This document shows, in pieces, positions 46,656 to 57,546 of a DNA stretch of 58,773 nt. Both the position numbers and the translations under genes were made by a program. The DNA comes from Laccaria trichodermophora (taxonomy: Eukaryota; Basidiomycota; Agaricomycetes; Agaricales; Hydnangiaceae): NCBI GenBank assembly GCA_018417955.1, contig JACTVC010000011.1, positions 1 to 58,773 on the forward strand. Direction: 5' to 3'. Position 1 is the first letter of the stretch; the number at the start of each line of letters is the position of its first letter. The notes under the pieces are model-generated. The model saw nothing but the letters and a program-made list of their open reading frames with translations, searched no databases and had not been told where the DNA came from.

Positions 46656-47659
46656 ATGCCACGTGCGATTCATCGATCCATCGTTATCGATTGCCTCGCT
46701 GATTTTGCTTTTACCTACAGGAACTCTGTCGTTCAAGGTAAGCTAGAGGGCGATGGTCGAACAGAGTATGTCAACCTCGGAGCAGATAGACGAGTTTCGG
46801 CAGCTCTTTAACCCGGACTGTTCGGAAGAGTATTTTTTACGGTGGAAGGTGGGTCCAATCAATGATAACCTTTAAATGCATTATAACATCGCTTCTTCAG
46901 ACTACGTTAAGAAGCTGCATGCGATCGCATTTAGAAAAGTCAAAGACGTTTTCAGACCAAGCCGACAATATAGCAAAAGTTGAGCAAGAGGTACCTCCGC
47001 AATAGCCACACCCATTCGTCGAATTTACATCTCCTTTGCCAGTTCTGGCCTATGTACCCAATTTTCTTTTTGATCAAAGACGACGGTGTCCAGCAACGAA
47101 AAAAATTTGCGCGAGACTACATGGCAAAAATTTTTGATAACGGCAGACATCGATGCTCGACTGCCCCAGTTTCAGCCGAAGTACGTTTTTTATTCGTCGT
47201 CCGGAGTGTTCATTCATAATGGCGGTTCTCAGGGTTCACAGGAAACAACGAGACAATCAATGGTGCGTCTTCTCTTCATTTGATACAACTGGGTGAACAG
47301 GCGAACTTTAGCGAGGACAGATAGCCGTTTCGGATCACAGTTCTGTTGCAACTCAACCGAATCATAATCCCCTCCGGAATCCTCGAAGTGAATCACCCCC
47401 AGACATTCTCGCAAAACTAGAAAGAGAAACCGCAGAATTGACGCATTTCCTCAAATCGTGTACCCCCGACATGTCCCGATATTTACACCATTTCATCGGG
47501 TTTGGCTGCAAAAACGAGGAATTCTTGGCGGTTGCCAATACATGGGACGATGAGGAGGTCAAAAGGTTTTTGAAAGGTGTTTCGGATAAGGGAGAAGTTC
47601 CAATGACTCCAATGGAGATGTTGGTTCTAAAAAATCACCTTCGTCGTTACTTTACTTAG
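46656..47659 (+). CDS. Orphan two-domain protein, paralog of P1 (P2)
   Basis: Seven exons (46656-46662, 46721-46737, 46786-46848, 46901-46990, 47043-47180, 47233-47262, 47312-47659) with GT-AG introns of 48-58 bp give 230 residues. It starts MPRTLSFK, then IDEFRQLFNPDCSEEYFLRW and a helical part (MRSHLEKSKTFSDQADNIAK, WPMYPIFFLIKDD, ARDYMAKIF). After a variable Ser/Pro linker comes the C-terminal domain: HFLKSCTPDMSRYLHHFIGF, then GCKNEEFL, KRFLKGVSD and MTPMEMLVLKNHLRR. The domain order and the first four exon lengths equal those of the gene at 38561. Function unknown; the C-terminal helices could mediate protein contacts. Palindrome site 4 lies 500 bp downstream. Confidence 0.75.
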
Positions 47660-48377
47660 CCAATCTTCAAGTCCATCATATCACCATTCGCATAACTTGT
47701 ACCATGAACATCTCGGACAATCTAACATGTTATTACTGTCACTGCTGCCTTTCGTGTACGTTGTGATCGAACCTTTGACAATACAACTTTGTCTGTACCT
47801 TAATAGCGTATATAAGTCTGATTTAATCATTACTGCGATGTCAAGCGTCTTCCACATCTTCTATGACTTGATCTTCATCTGCCTACTGACGTAGCTGGAA
47901 TGCGTATTTATGTGAATTTTTTGTGAAAGTCGACCACATGCCTTGCGCGTTCTTGGCGCGTTCGATGGTGGTGTAACTATCAAACATCAACGATGTCTTT
48001 TACCTTACTGGCAAGAAGTAAGGCCTTTCTGCATTTTGCATTTGGAGTGCTGAGCAGGGAATGCTTACTTAGCGCTTTAACGAAAAGTCAGAAGTTTTGA
48101 AATGGGTTGTTGTCTTTTGTTTCTTTCTACATACGTCGTCACTGCACCAAACAAGTGACAATTTTGAACTGAAAAGTGGACGTCCACTTTTCAGTTTGAA
48201 ATTTGTGATTGTTTGTCTCATCTCGACACGTTGACTTACTACACAAAGACGTTTAGTGCTTTGAGTTTCCCTTGACTCTGTTACGACGACACTCTGTTCT
48301 GAAGCGCGCTCTTTGTTAAATGTTAAGATGGTTGTTTCTTGAACTGAGTTGGAGAGTGACTGATGGATACGTTGCAG
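47660..48377. other. Intergenic region with inverted repeat blocks
   Basis: No gene. From about 48140 to 48330 it shows, in inverted orientation, blocks shared with 37700-38130, such as AAGCGCGCTCTTTG against its minus-strand counterpart near 37738. The 5' exons of the next gene should lie here but were not recognised. Confidence 0.4.
48160..48203. repeat. 44-bp palindrome, site 4 (inverted)
   Basis: Same core as site 1, centred at 48181/48182. The asymmetric flanks are reversed: CACCAAACAAGTG is on the left and GTGATTGTTTGTC on the right, so this copy points opposite to the other four. Confidence 0.9.
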
Positions 48378-51073
48378 GAGTTATTCGTATGGCGTTGACA
48401 GATCACAAGGAAGAGCCTATCTCATTGGCGGTGTTCTGTTTTATTCGCCAAATAGTCGAAGAGCTATAGACGTTCCCGCTCAGGTCACGAAGCAGGGCGG
48501 CGTCGTTAACCCTTTTCTTCAATTTCAACGATATCCTCGATTATCTGCCCTTCAATTGCCTCGATGGTGGACCCCACATTTCGGTTGGATGGCTTTCATA
48601 CCTCTAGAATTCAATTTTAACTGCGTGCCGTTTGATGGGCTGCGCTTCATACCGACCCAAGTCACAGATACGAAAGATCTGTTCGCGCTTGATGCTGCCA
48701 CTGCACAATCTTGGTACCATCTTCAGTACTTTCTGCACGATGTCGCGATGTCACTGAATCTGCGCTACCAAGTCCCTCTCATTACACCACATTTGCCTTC
48801 TGCCTATGATTTCACGAAACCCTTTCGATCGAACTCAGATGGTCGTCGAAGATTGGCTGAAGCTCGAGATTGGTTCGTTGTGTGGATGACCATTGTATCC
48901 TATTTGATGGCTGTAGGAGCCGCTCCAAAGAGGCAGTCCAAATACAATGGATTTGGTAACATACCGGGATGGTATCACATCCTCACCGATGATGGATATG
49001 ACCAAATATGGTTGAATGGGCTTCGCTCATCGTGGTTATATCAATTTGATACTCAAGTACCACGTGCGGGCACAATTATCGTTTTACTGGATGGATGTTC
49101 CAGTCGGCCTGCAGTATCGTGGTTCTGTGACCACAATGTACCGGTGTGGTATCGATGGACCAAAGTGGAGGTCAAAGCGGCGAAAGATCGCAAAGAAATC
49201 GAAGCCTTAGCGCCTCTTCCACATCAAATACAAGAAGTGTTAACTTTGTTACACAAAAAGCCGACATGCTGGGAGGAAATATCCCTCTGCGTCTACTTAA
49301 CTCGACTATTAAACTCGGCCACTGCGTCGGAAAATACATTGTGCAGTTCAACAACAATTTCAGCTAACAGCAGTCTGCTCAGAGAAGGTGCGACCTCGAT
49401 GCCTGCGGACCTCAGTTCTTCTACCAAGGTCCCATTGCACATTTCTTTGCCACAAAAGCTCAGAGCTTTTTTTGCGTTGCGGGAGGCGAACCACGCATCA
49501 ATGTTATCTACTGAGACCGACGCACATCGATTTGCTCGATTGCAAAGACAGTCAAATCATCCAGTTGTCGGCGCGAAAGTATTCGTTTGGGAGGAAGACG
49601 AGCATGGAGAATGGATTCGCAATAACGTTCCAGAACGTGCAAAGCTTGATGCGTTAAATATGTTCACTGATTCTCAGAAGTTGTACGACTCTTGGGAAAA
49701 CGAATGGGATTGCTGCGATGGAATGGGACGTATTGATCACTATGACAACGATCTAAACGACAACTTTGAAGACGAGCCAACGTACTCCATTGACTTTCCT
49801 GTCAGCTCGGAGCGATATGAAGAAAATGAACCTTTTGACGATGTCAACGTGGATAACACTGCATTTCTTGAAATGCCTAGAAGTCCGTCGCCTCCACCTT
49901 TGGTTGTCGATGAGTACGAACTGGATAGTCGACATCCGTTAGAGGCACTGGAGGCGTTGTACTTCTTTCACGGCTTTGTTCAACCGCTTCCGATTGCTGC
50001 ATCGCAATCTCTGGAATTAGACTCGACTGAAAAGAAAAAAATGTTGAGAGCTCTAGGTTTAACATCATCTGATGATCCCATATTCTCCACGTCCGCTGGT
50101 TGTAAAGCATTGGACTTTGTCAAGAAATTGGCAACTGGCAAAGGCAAACCCGCATTTGATGAATGGGATCTTCTGAGCGGAAACCGCATAGCTTTAGAAG
50201 GCAATCCTCGCGTTCGACATATCAAACGATTGGGGAATGGAATGTTTATGTTTGAAACCTTATGCAATTCTGTTTCTTGGCGATTAACAGTGGAAGATCC
50301 TGCAACAGCGGCTTATATATGTCGTTTAGACGTCAAGTTATCGACCTATGAAATTGCACGTCTTTTTTTGCAAAAGGGTATTCAATTTCGGACCATGCAA
50401 AATACGATAGCGCGGACTTCAGTAACACAAAAGATACGACGACCAGTTCCCATTCGAATGTTCGGATATTCGTTCACTCGCAGAGACTACGATGCATATG
50501 TACGACAGAGGTCTGAACTACTGAATTCTTCTCGTGGCCGTGCTGCATTGTTGCGTGGTGGCATCGTGTGGCGACTCGCAATGGAAACAATGAGTATCGA
50601 TCATGCTCTACAAGGCCCTTCAATCAGTGCATCTGTCGAAAGATGTGGCTTGTACGTTGCCGCGGGTGATCAAATATTGTGCGACGACGATCTCTCACAA
50701 GACGAGTTGGACATGTTATGTGGAGTGTATCATTGTGAAACAAGTATGCATTCACGTATTGTCTACCATTATCAACTACAACACATCTTTTTCAGCAACG
50801 AAAAATCAGTTTGCACTGAAATCATGGTGGCCTTTGACGTCAACGTACGAACAATTGAAATGTGGTGAAAACTATGGGCGATGGACTGAATACAACGAGG
50901 CGGAATATCAGAAGAGGCTTGACGAAATCAGGCACTGGGGAGCACAACCTTTAGCAGCAGGAGTTTGGAGAGATCATCTCAGGGGTCATAACTGGACGAG
51001 ACAGCTGAAACAAAAAGCATCCAAATACTCAACTGAGTTTTTCGACTCGATAAATTTGCCGTGCTTGGTCTAA
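48378..51073 (+). CDS. Large orphan protein, second member of the 911-residue family (C2)
   Basis: Exons 48378-50743 and 50796-51073 give about 880 residues. The 5' end is incomplete: the first exon seen begins after an acceptor (GTTGCAG) in the same phase as the third exon of the gene at 14013, but the short upstream exons were not found, so the start is unknown or lost. Blocks shared with that gene are FYSPNS, PRWWTPHFGWMAFIP, ARDWFVVWM, LRGGIVWRL, a CDDDLSQDELDMLCG block and ENYGRWTEYNEAEY in the last exon. The protein is tryptophan-rich with an acidic middle. No enzyme motif was seen. Its upstream region holds palindrome site 4. Confidence 0.78.
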
Positions 51074-51584
51074 CTTCATCATGTCTGTACCATCCTCCAT
51101 TGTTCTGCATCTTTCATCAAGCTACCACGAAATTGCGACACAATCGATCGCTTGAAAGTAAAGTCCCCATTTATGCCAGTGTCGCCAAGTGCATTCATTT
51201 GCTTCGATCATATCATCGGTTTTTTTTGTTTCTTCTTTTTTGTTTTTCACATCAGCCGATGAACATTATATTTTATATGTTGCAGGTATGTTTCAATCAG
51301 GCGCCAACCACAATTGACTACATTGGCCATGCGTTTGATGTCCATTGTTGCCAAGTACATGATGAAGTTCGGTTTTATGATCAACGCTTTTTGTTTTCAT
51401 TGTAAGGTGAGTCACCATGATCTGTATATTCAGTTGGTGATCGGATTATTTTGGGCGATCGAGCGCGTGGTCTCACCGGCCCGTATGATGTAAGTAAGTT
51501 GACTCTCAGAGGTTGGAAGGAGCCGTAGTATGATCCTCTCCACTCTAAAATCGTGTTCAAATTGGAGATTGATAAACCGTTTAA
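51074..51584. other. Intergenic region between converging genes
   Basis: No supported gene; frames at 51061-51405 lack motifs. The region separates the plus-strand large gene from two minus-strand genes. Confidence 0.4.
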
Positions 51585-52134
51585 CTAGTTCTCAGACTCA
51601 TCCGAGTCTGTATCCATAGGAGGATTGTCCATCTCATAACCCAACTGAGCCTCAGTATTTTCTTCGTTGTCGCGTAACATTCCAACTACCTCAGTCAAAA
51701 ATGTAAGCGCATTATCCATCTTCTCTCCAAACTCTTTGTTCTTTTGTGAAGCTGTCGCTAATTTTGTGTGTAAAGCTTGTGCGTAAGACGTCATTTTGCA
51801 AGCTTTATCATAGACGTCGGGATAGACTTGGGCGTGTAACATTTCTAATCGCTCAACGCGACTGAAATCGCTCTTGCCCTTTTTCTTGTCAGACGTTGCT
51901 TGTTTGCTATTGTCAACTCGTCTTTCAGGGTTTAAGATCAAATGATGGCTAACTTTTTATGCTATCAAGCTCAATGTCGGCGTCGTCATCAGCGATTTCG
52001 AAAGCTTCCACGGCTTGTAGAAATTCATCAGCTGCGCTTTTAAGCGCCTCCCAATCGCTGTCAAGGTTATTGCTAGCTCTGTCGTCTAGGATATCGCACA
52101 CCGTCTTGTGAACTCGTTTCGGGTCGAATTCCAT
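51585..52134 (-). CDS. Small acidic coiled-coil-like protein
   Basis: The N-terminal part (52134 down to 51949, 61 codons) starts MEFDPKRVHKTVCDILDD and is acidic at its end (IADDDADIELD). The C-terminal part (51941 down to 51585) continues with helical sequence (RVERLEMLHAQVYPDVYDK, then KLATASQKNKEFGEKM) and an acidic tail (PPMDTDSDESEN). The junction near 51945 is unresolved: the only GT-AG option (47 bp) leads into the wrong frame, so a different intron or a frameshift is needed. Heptad-like spacing suggests a coiled coil. It follows the next minus-strand gene by 100 bp and is likely a partner or neighbour by position only. Confidence 0.55.
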
Positions 52135-52233
52135 AAAGTCGAAGTGTTTAACAAGATGTTTAGTTCTAATTGAATATTTATTACGACCAGCGTGGAGTAT
52201 ACAAATGACGGTTTCCGAATTAAATGTCGTTTA

Positions 52234-53688
52234 CTAATAGTTTGTGCGTGTTTTGCATGTCGACCTTGCCTCCTCAATTCCCTGCATCGAGCCGATTTGT
52301 AGAGTCATTGCGCCAACGTTATCGCACGTTTCGTCGAGATGGTCCTTAATGTATAGCATTTTGCGTTTCAAGGTCAATGCGGGGCCTAAAGTAGGTAGCA
52401 GAGAACCCTTGCTGAGTGCCAACGCTTTCTGTTGCTCTGAATTAGGACCGTCGGTTACTCGTAGCATGTACTTACCTTTCGTACACTGTTGTCCAAAAGA
52501 ACCATTCCTCTCAACGTTGCCATGAACTTATACCCGTTTATGATGGGAATACAAACGAAGCCAACGCTGATCTCCACAATATCTCCCAAACCAAATGTGG
52601 CTGGATTGATAACGAAATATCTTTGATGCATAAGTGAGTTGACATAGGATTGAAAGGTGATTCAAGACGTACTCGTCATGCCCTTTTGCATCCTTCCTCA
52701 ACGAGGTGTATTCAACTATGTTGTCGCAACTGTGAATAAATGTTTGTGATCGCAATTTGTCCAATGCGCCGTATGGATCGACCATGGGAAGAAAAGGCTG
52801 GTGTTCTTGTTGAGGTGCAAGCCTTCTGTCGGTGAAATATCTGTTGTGAGCATACAGTGCTGCTGCGCCCTCGTATTCCCCGCGTTGAAAAGATCCCAAA
52901 GTGTTGACGGGCAACGCTAGTTCGAATTTTTGATGAATTTTTTCTACCGTTCGAATGATAGATCCAAAGATGTCTTCACCGAGACCGGTAACTTGAACTG
53001 CTTGACGAAGACCTCTAATCTTTTTAACATGAGACTCAGCACTGTTTTTATTGAGAGTATCAGTCGAAATAACATTGTACAGTTTTTGTCTCGTCACTTG
53101 CATTAATTCTTTGAGTGGCGGCAATTCAGTTGCGCACAAAATGCCTTGAAGTCGTACGATAACCTCTTGCATACTATCGGACTTCTCGTCGAATTTGCAA
53201 AGACGGTACGTGTCTGGCCTTGTGTACGCCACGATTTCGAGTTTATCAATCTATGGGTACAGTTATGTCTGTGTCGTGATTTAATCTTGATTGACGGTTG
53301 TTACTCACGTCGACTTCAAGCAGTTGCTGGCAATCGGTACCGATGTCGCATTTACCTCTGGCCTCTGTATACCGGATAAGATCTTCCACTGTATTTTTTT
53401 TAACGGTAGATATCTTCAAGAAGAACGGGAACGTACTGGCTTGGGTTTTGTTGTAACGAGCGTCCATAGCGCGAGAAGAGTCTAATTTCTTTACAACGGA
53501 CAAGGTGCAAGGTTACTGATCCTTTTTAGTACGTCGATCCACTTGGCAAAACTTTCTGCGATGTCTCGGCGTTTACCACAGAAACCAATACAATTTTTGC
53601 TATCCCACGAGACTGAATAGAAAATTTTCAATCGGTGCGAAGTCAATAGAAAGATTTTAGCGATCGAGAATAACAGTACCACATACAC
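52234..53688 (-). CDS. Orphan protein of an expanded mushroom family (Q)
   Basis: Exons on the minus strand are chained by GT-AG introns: one ending after AESFAKWIDVLKRI (start uncertain, about 53600), one with YNKTQASTFPFFLKIST and ARGKCDIGTDCQQLLEVD, the long one with AYTRPDTYRLCKFDEKSD through ELPPLKELMQVTRQKLYNVI, GLGEDIFGSIIRTVEKIHQK and LPVNTLGSFQRGEYEGAAAL, one with FGLGDIVEISVGFVCIPI, and a last one ending CKTRTNY. I recall this block order from many mushroom hypothetical proteins. The FVCIPI...KFMATLRGMVLL part looks like a beta-rich C-terminal domain. No function is known. It is divergent from the gene at 53824, with only about 140-230 bp between them. Confidence 0.7.
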
Positions 53689-53823
53689 AATTTGAGCAGA
53701 GACTAGAGGTTGTCGTACCCTTTCTGCGTATATCTTTTATCCGAATATCGTGGTATAAAATGTGGAATTGATCAAACTTTCACCGACGTCCCTTTTCCCT
53801 CATTGAGATTTTGCTGCCTATCA
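53689..53823. promoter_or_regulatory. Short divergent promoter region
   Basis: About 135 bp between the minus-strand gene and the ATG at 53824. GGTATAAAATG at about 53750 is a good TATA box for the plus-strand gene. No 44-bp palindrome is present here. Confidence 0.45.
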
Positions 53824-56800
53824 TGCCTCCAAAGTCTCCTCAGAAGCGAAGGCCGGTTCCCGTTAAACGGTCAGCAAACTTATTAATGCTTCTTTCATTA
53901 CGCAGTATTTCATCGTGATATAGAGAACCTGTCGATGCTGCAACGGAAGAATCGAAGTAAGCGTTCACGTTCTTCACTTCTTTAGAATGAACGCTCAATA
54001 CCTCTTTTAGTTTAATAGAATGGTCACAGTGAGAATCTGCTCCCTTGGAGCTATGGCGTATTCAACTGATGTTTTGCTAGGTCGCCTCCTCCGACTATAC
54101 TTGTCAAGCCTACACCGAGGCTTAGTTCTTCGCGGAGTTCACGGTCTAATGCAATCAAGTCGATTAAAAAGTGACTGTAGTGCACCTTTATCGCAATTTT
54201 CTAAGCTGACGAACCTCTGATAGCGATATTATTGAAGTCACTTCTTCGGAAGGAGAACAAAAGTACGTACTTGGCATCTTGCACTTTACTTTGTCTAAGA
54301 GCCTTGACAGAACACCGGAACTAGACCCTGATGATAGTATGTTTCGGGGACAGACAATGAAGTCTAGAATTCAATCTTCCAAGAAACCTATTCCCGATGA
54401 TACACCTGTAAGGACCAGAAGCGCTTTCGGCATGTACGTCGTTATCATCCTTTATCTTACCATGGCCGTACGAGTTGATGTCATTCTGTATAGATATAAA
54501 AAGCGCGTATTGGATCCAGAGGGAAATTTTGTTGTTAACCCAGAGACTCCGTGAGTTCCACTGGATAAGTTTCTTTGAGATAATCTACTTACCTCCGATT
54601 CAAGCTCCAAGAAAACCAAGATGTCTTCAGCTTCAAACGAAAATAGCGACGACGACATGTGAGTTAGATGCCTCCCACCTATTCGATGCGTTTCGTTAAT
54701 ATTTCCATCAGTGTAAAAACCCCTAAACGTGCCTCGTATGTTCACAGATATTTTGCTGTATCAATAAACGTTCTGATTATGACGCATCATACAGACTGTC
54801 GAAGGCTGTACGGTCACGCGTTTCCACCGTCGCCGATAAACAGTAAGTATTACATTTACTTACTGTTTAAAAATCACTTATAATCTCTGCCTTTGTATCA
54901 GCGACATCAACTTTAATCGCGCTGGTTCGCAAAAAGATGCACAAAGATCATATAAATCTCGGTATGGGTCGCTTCTAACATTGTTGCAACTTACTGTTCA
55001 CCTTTTTTGTAAGATCCGCTATCAAAGATGTATCCATCGCCCAAGATGAACCTGACGAGGCAAGCTCTGAACGTGAAGGGTATGTAGCTCACTTCACTTC
55101 AGCAACAACCTATGTCTAATGAGATCAGTTTGGGTGGGGAGATTTGCGATTTGGATGAATACGACTTAGCCGATCCTTTCATGTGAGTACCACTTCTTTT
55201 TAATTTCTCACATAACTCACCGTTTTATAGAGACGATGAGGCCGTGTAAGCGGCTTTCTTCATGCCCTTAACGATTTTGGCTTAACTGTATCTCAGAGGG
55301 GACGAAGATTACGAGCAAGTCGGTCGTGAACAAATCGAGTCGCCTCTACGTCATAAAGGGAAAGCCAAAGCGCGCTTTCAGTCTCCTTTACTAGAGCAGT
55401 CGGATAACGAGTCTGACGTTGAAGAGGAAGAGGCGAGACAGATACAGTAAGTCACTTTCGAATGCGGTAGGTTGATAATACTCATTAACATTCATTCAGG
55501 ATGGCAACCAAACAAAGTATCGCGGACGTCAGTCCATCGAAATCAGCATCGTTCAAATCGGGCGAGGGAAGCGGTCAATCTCACGATGTCACCAAACATC
55601 GCTCGGATAATGCTCCGAAAACATTCGCTGACATGCTTGCCGAGAAAAAGAAATCAACATCCAATGCGAATATTGTTCATTTAAGTGATGTGGACACATT
55701 GAGGCTAACGTAAGTCTGACGGTTCAATTCATTGACATCATATGTTCCCAACTTGTTTACAATGTTAGGTCTTTGCCTCTCTCTTGTGAAGTTACCCAGA
55801 TGGAACTCCAAGATGCTTACCTTGCAGACGACTACGCGTCGTTACCAAACTTAAAGTTAGTTCATTTATCTTTTTGTCTATTGATCGTTACTTAGTAACT
55901 TTTAGTCGTGGCATTCTGATCTCATGGAGCAATGCAAAAGGTCCTGGTCAAATCATGTTATCCGCTTGGGAAACTTACTGCCCTCATATGCTATTTGAGT
56001 GAGTGCTAACTTCATTTGTCGACTGTTTACCATGATCTGAAATATGCAAATTTAGTAATTGTGTCAACGCCATCCGCTTCGATTTATCTGGCCGCTATGT
56101 TAACCCATCGAGAGCGTCCCCTCTGGATGTCTCCGCATATAAAGCGACACCAGACGGAGAACGTCTACATCTTCACATAAAGAATCAGCCGGCTATCAAT
56201 TTGTCCAGTGTATTTGTGACTGCATCAAATCTGCAAAATCCACCGGAACGGGGTTTACGCCAGAAATCCATCTCGGGTATACTTCATTCTCAGGAATGGG
56301 ATCGTTTTTGCGGCTTCATATGCATGGCTTTCGGAAAGAAGGAACTACATGCGCAACTTGAGAAAGATTCTTTACTTTTCTCTACGAAAAGTCAAGGAAC
56401 AGGTGGTAAGTGATAATCGTATCACATTTACACCTGTACTGACTGCTTTGAAGCTGGCTTTTCACCTGGTAAACAACCGTCTGGCATGTTCAACAGCAGC
56501 GTCAGTCCTTCTACGAAGCGCGGTCAGCCAAAGGTTAAGACTTCGGCTGCTTTCTTCTTGGATTTCGATGCAATCAGTAAGCTTTCAGTGTTATGTTCTC
56601 AGCATATACTAAAGTCTTTTAAAATAGTACCCGTCTATGACGGGCGGAAATTTAACTTCGAATATACAGCTCACAATCTCAACAATTTGGACAAGATCCT
56701 CGACCGTTACGATGACGAAATTCCATACGGGTCTTTTGCTGTTGTCGGTTACACGACATCTGTATACAAGTCTAAAACAGGGAATTACTCTCTGAGTTGC

Positions 56801-56842
56801 AACATCCAGTGGGTGATTTTGATAGGTTGTCCGGAAGATTGA
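53824..56842 (+). CDS. Many-exon protein with acidic disordered middle and conserved C-terminal domain (S)
   Basis: The gene starts MPPKSPQKRRPVPVKR and is split into many small exons; those I can follow encode basic/serine segments (KPTPRLSSSRSSRSNA) and acidic ones (SDSDIIEVTSSEGEQ, then GDEDYEQVGREQIESP). The exon at 55500-55710 ends IVHLSDVDTLRLT. The conserved C-terminal part spans four or five exons: RGILISWSNAKGPGQIML, then CVNAIRFDLSGRYVNPSRAS, GILHSQEWDRFCGFICMAF, IPVYDGRKF and IPYGSFAVVGYTTSVYKS, ending in NIQWVILIG. I recall this domain from expanded mushroom families; its alternating strands suggest a beta-barrel, and nucleic-acid binding is only a guess. The exact exon count in 53940-55450 is unresolved. 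Confidence 0.65.
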
Positions 56843-57546
56843 GTGGCGAAGCCATTTGTAGTTTCTCTTTTGTCTTAGATTTTACATAAAAAAATAAAAA
56901 AACGGCGTAGCTGCCGGTCAGTTACCCACTACATCAGACTTCTGGGTCTCGGCAGACCTATAGTAGAAACGTAGACCGGTAACCGTCCGTCGTGATGAGG
57001 TTGACGAGACAGGCAAAGAAACGTCGATACGAGTATTGTGTTCGAACAATGTCCAAATAATGACAAATTTTGAACTGAAAAGTGGACGTCCACTTCTCAG
57101 TTTAAAATTGTCGCTTGTTTGTTCCAGAATCTCGGACCCAGACGTACAACTCGCAGGCTCAGCAAAAGTTCATCGTTCAAAGCTCGCTACGCTGACAAGT
57201 AACATATTCGTGAGTCAACGCGCTCGTCCACTGGGCTTCCCAGTTTAGACATCGCTTTTTGATTTCATACAATGGGCTCGGCAGTGCCAACGTTAATCTA
57301 CCCTAACTTTTCTCCTTCAACGGGCCGGAGACTCAGGCGCTTCGTCCGGACCAAATCTCAAGCGATCGTCTACTGGGTTTCCCTTTCAGACAGTCATTCC
57401 GTTTCATCGGCTCTATAGAAATCCCAAGTGCTTGTCTACCGGGATTCCCTGTCGGACAATCGTTTCGAACCTTCTGCTCCAACAAATCCCTAAAGTTTGC
57501 GATGTCACAAAAAACACTACGGAACCAAAGTAGATTCTTATTAACA
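56843..57546. other. Intergenic region with palindrome site 5
   Basis: No gene. It contains the fifth palindrome and, at about 57220-57440, two similar segments with CTCGTCCACTGGGCTTCCC-like and GTCTACTGGGTTTCCC-like sequence that look like a diverged local repeat. Confidence 0.45.
57066..57109. repeat. 44-bp palindrome, site 5
   Basis: Same core, centred at 57087/57088, with the flanks in the site 1 orientation (ATGACA on the left, TCGCTTGTTTGTTCCAG on the right). It stands about 440 bp before the ATG at 57547. Confidence 0.9.

Noticed and set aside
37970..48203. Terminal inverted repeats of a single intact DNA transposon bounded by palindromes 1 and 4
   Set aside because: Sites 2, 3 and 5 lie inside or outside that interval in the same orientation as site 1, no target duplication was seen and no transposase was recognised; kept only as a hypothesis for decayed repeats.
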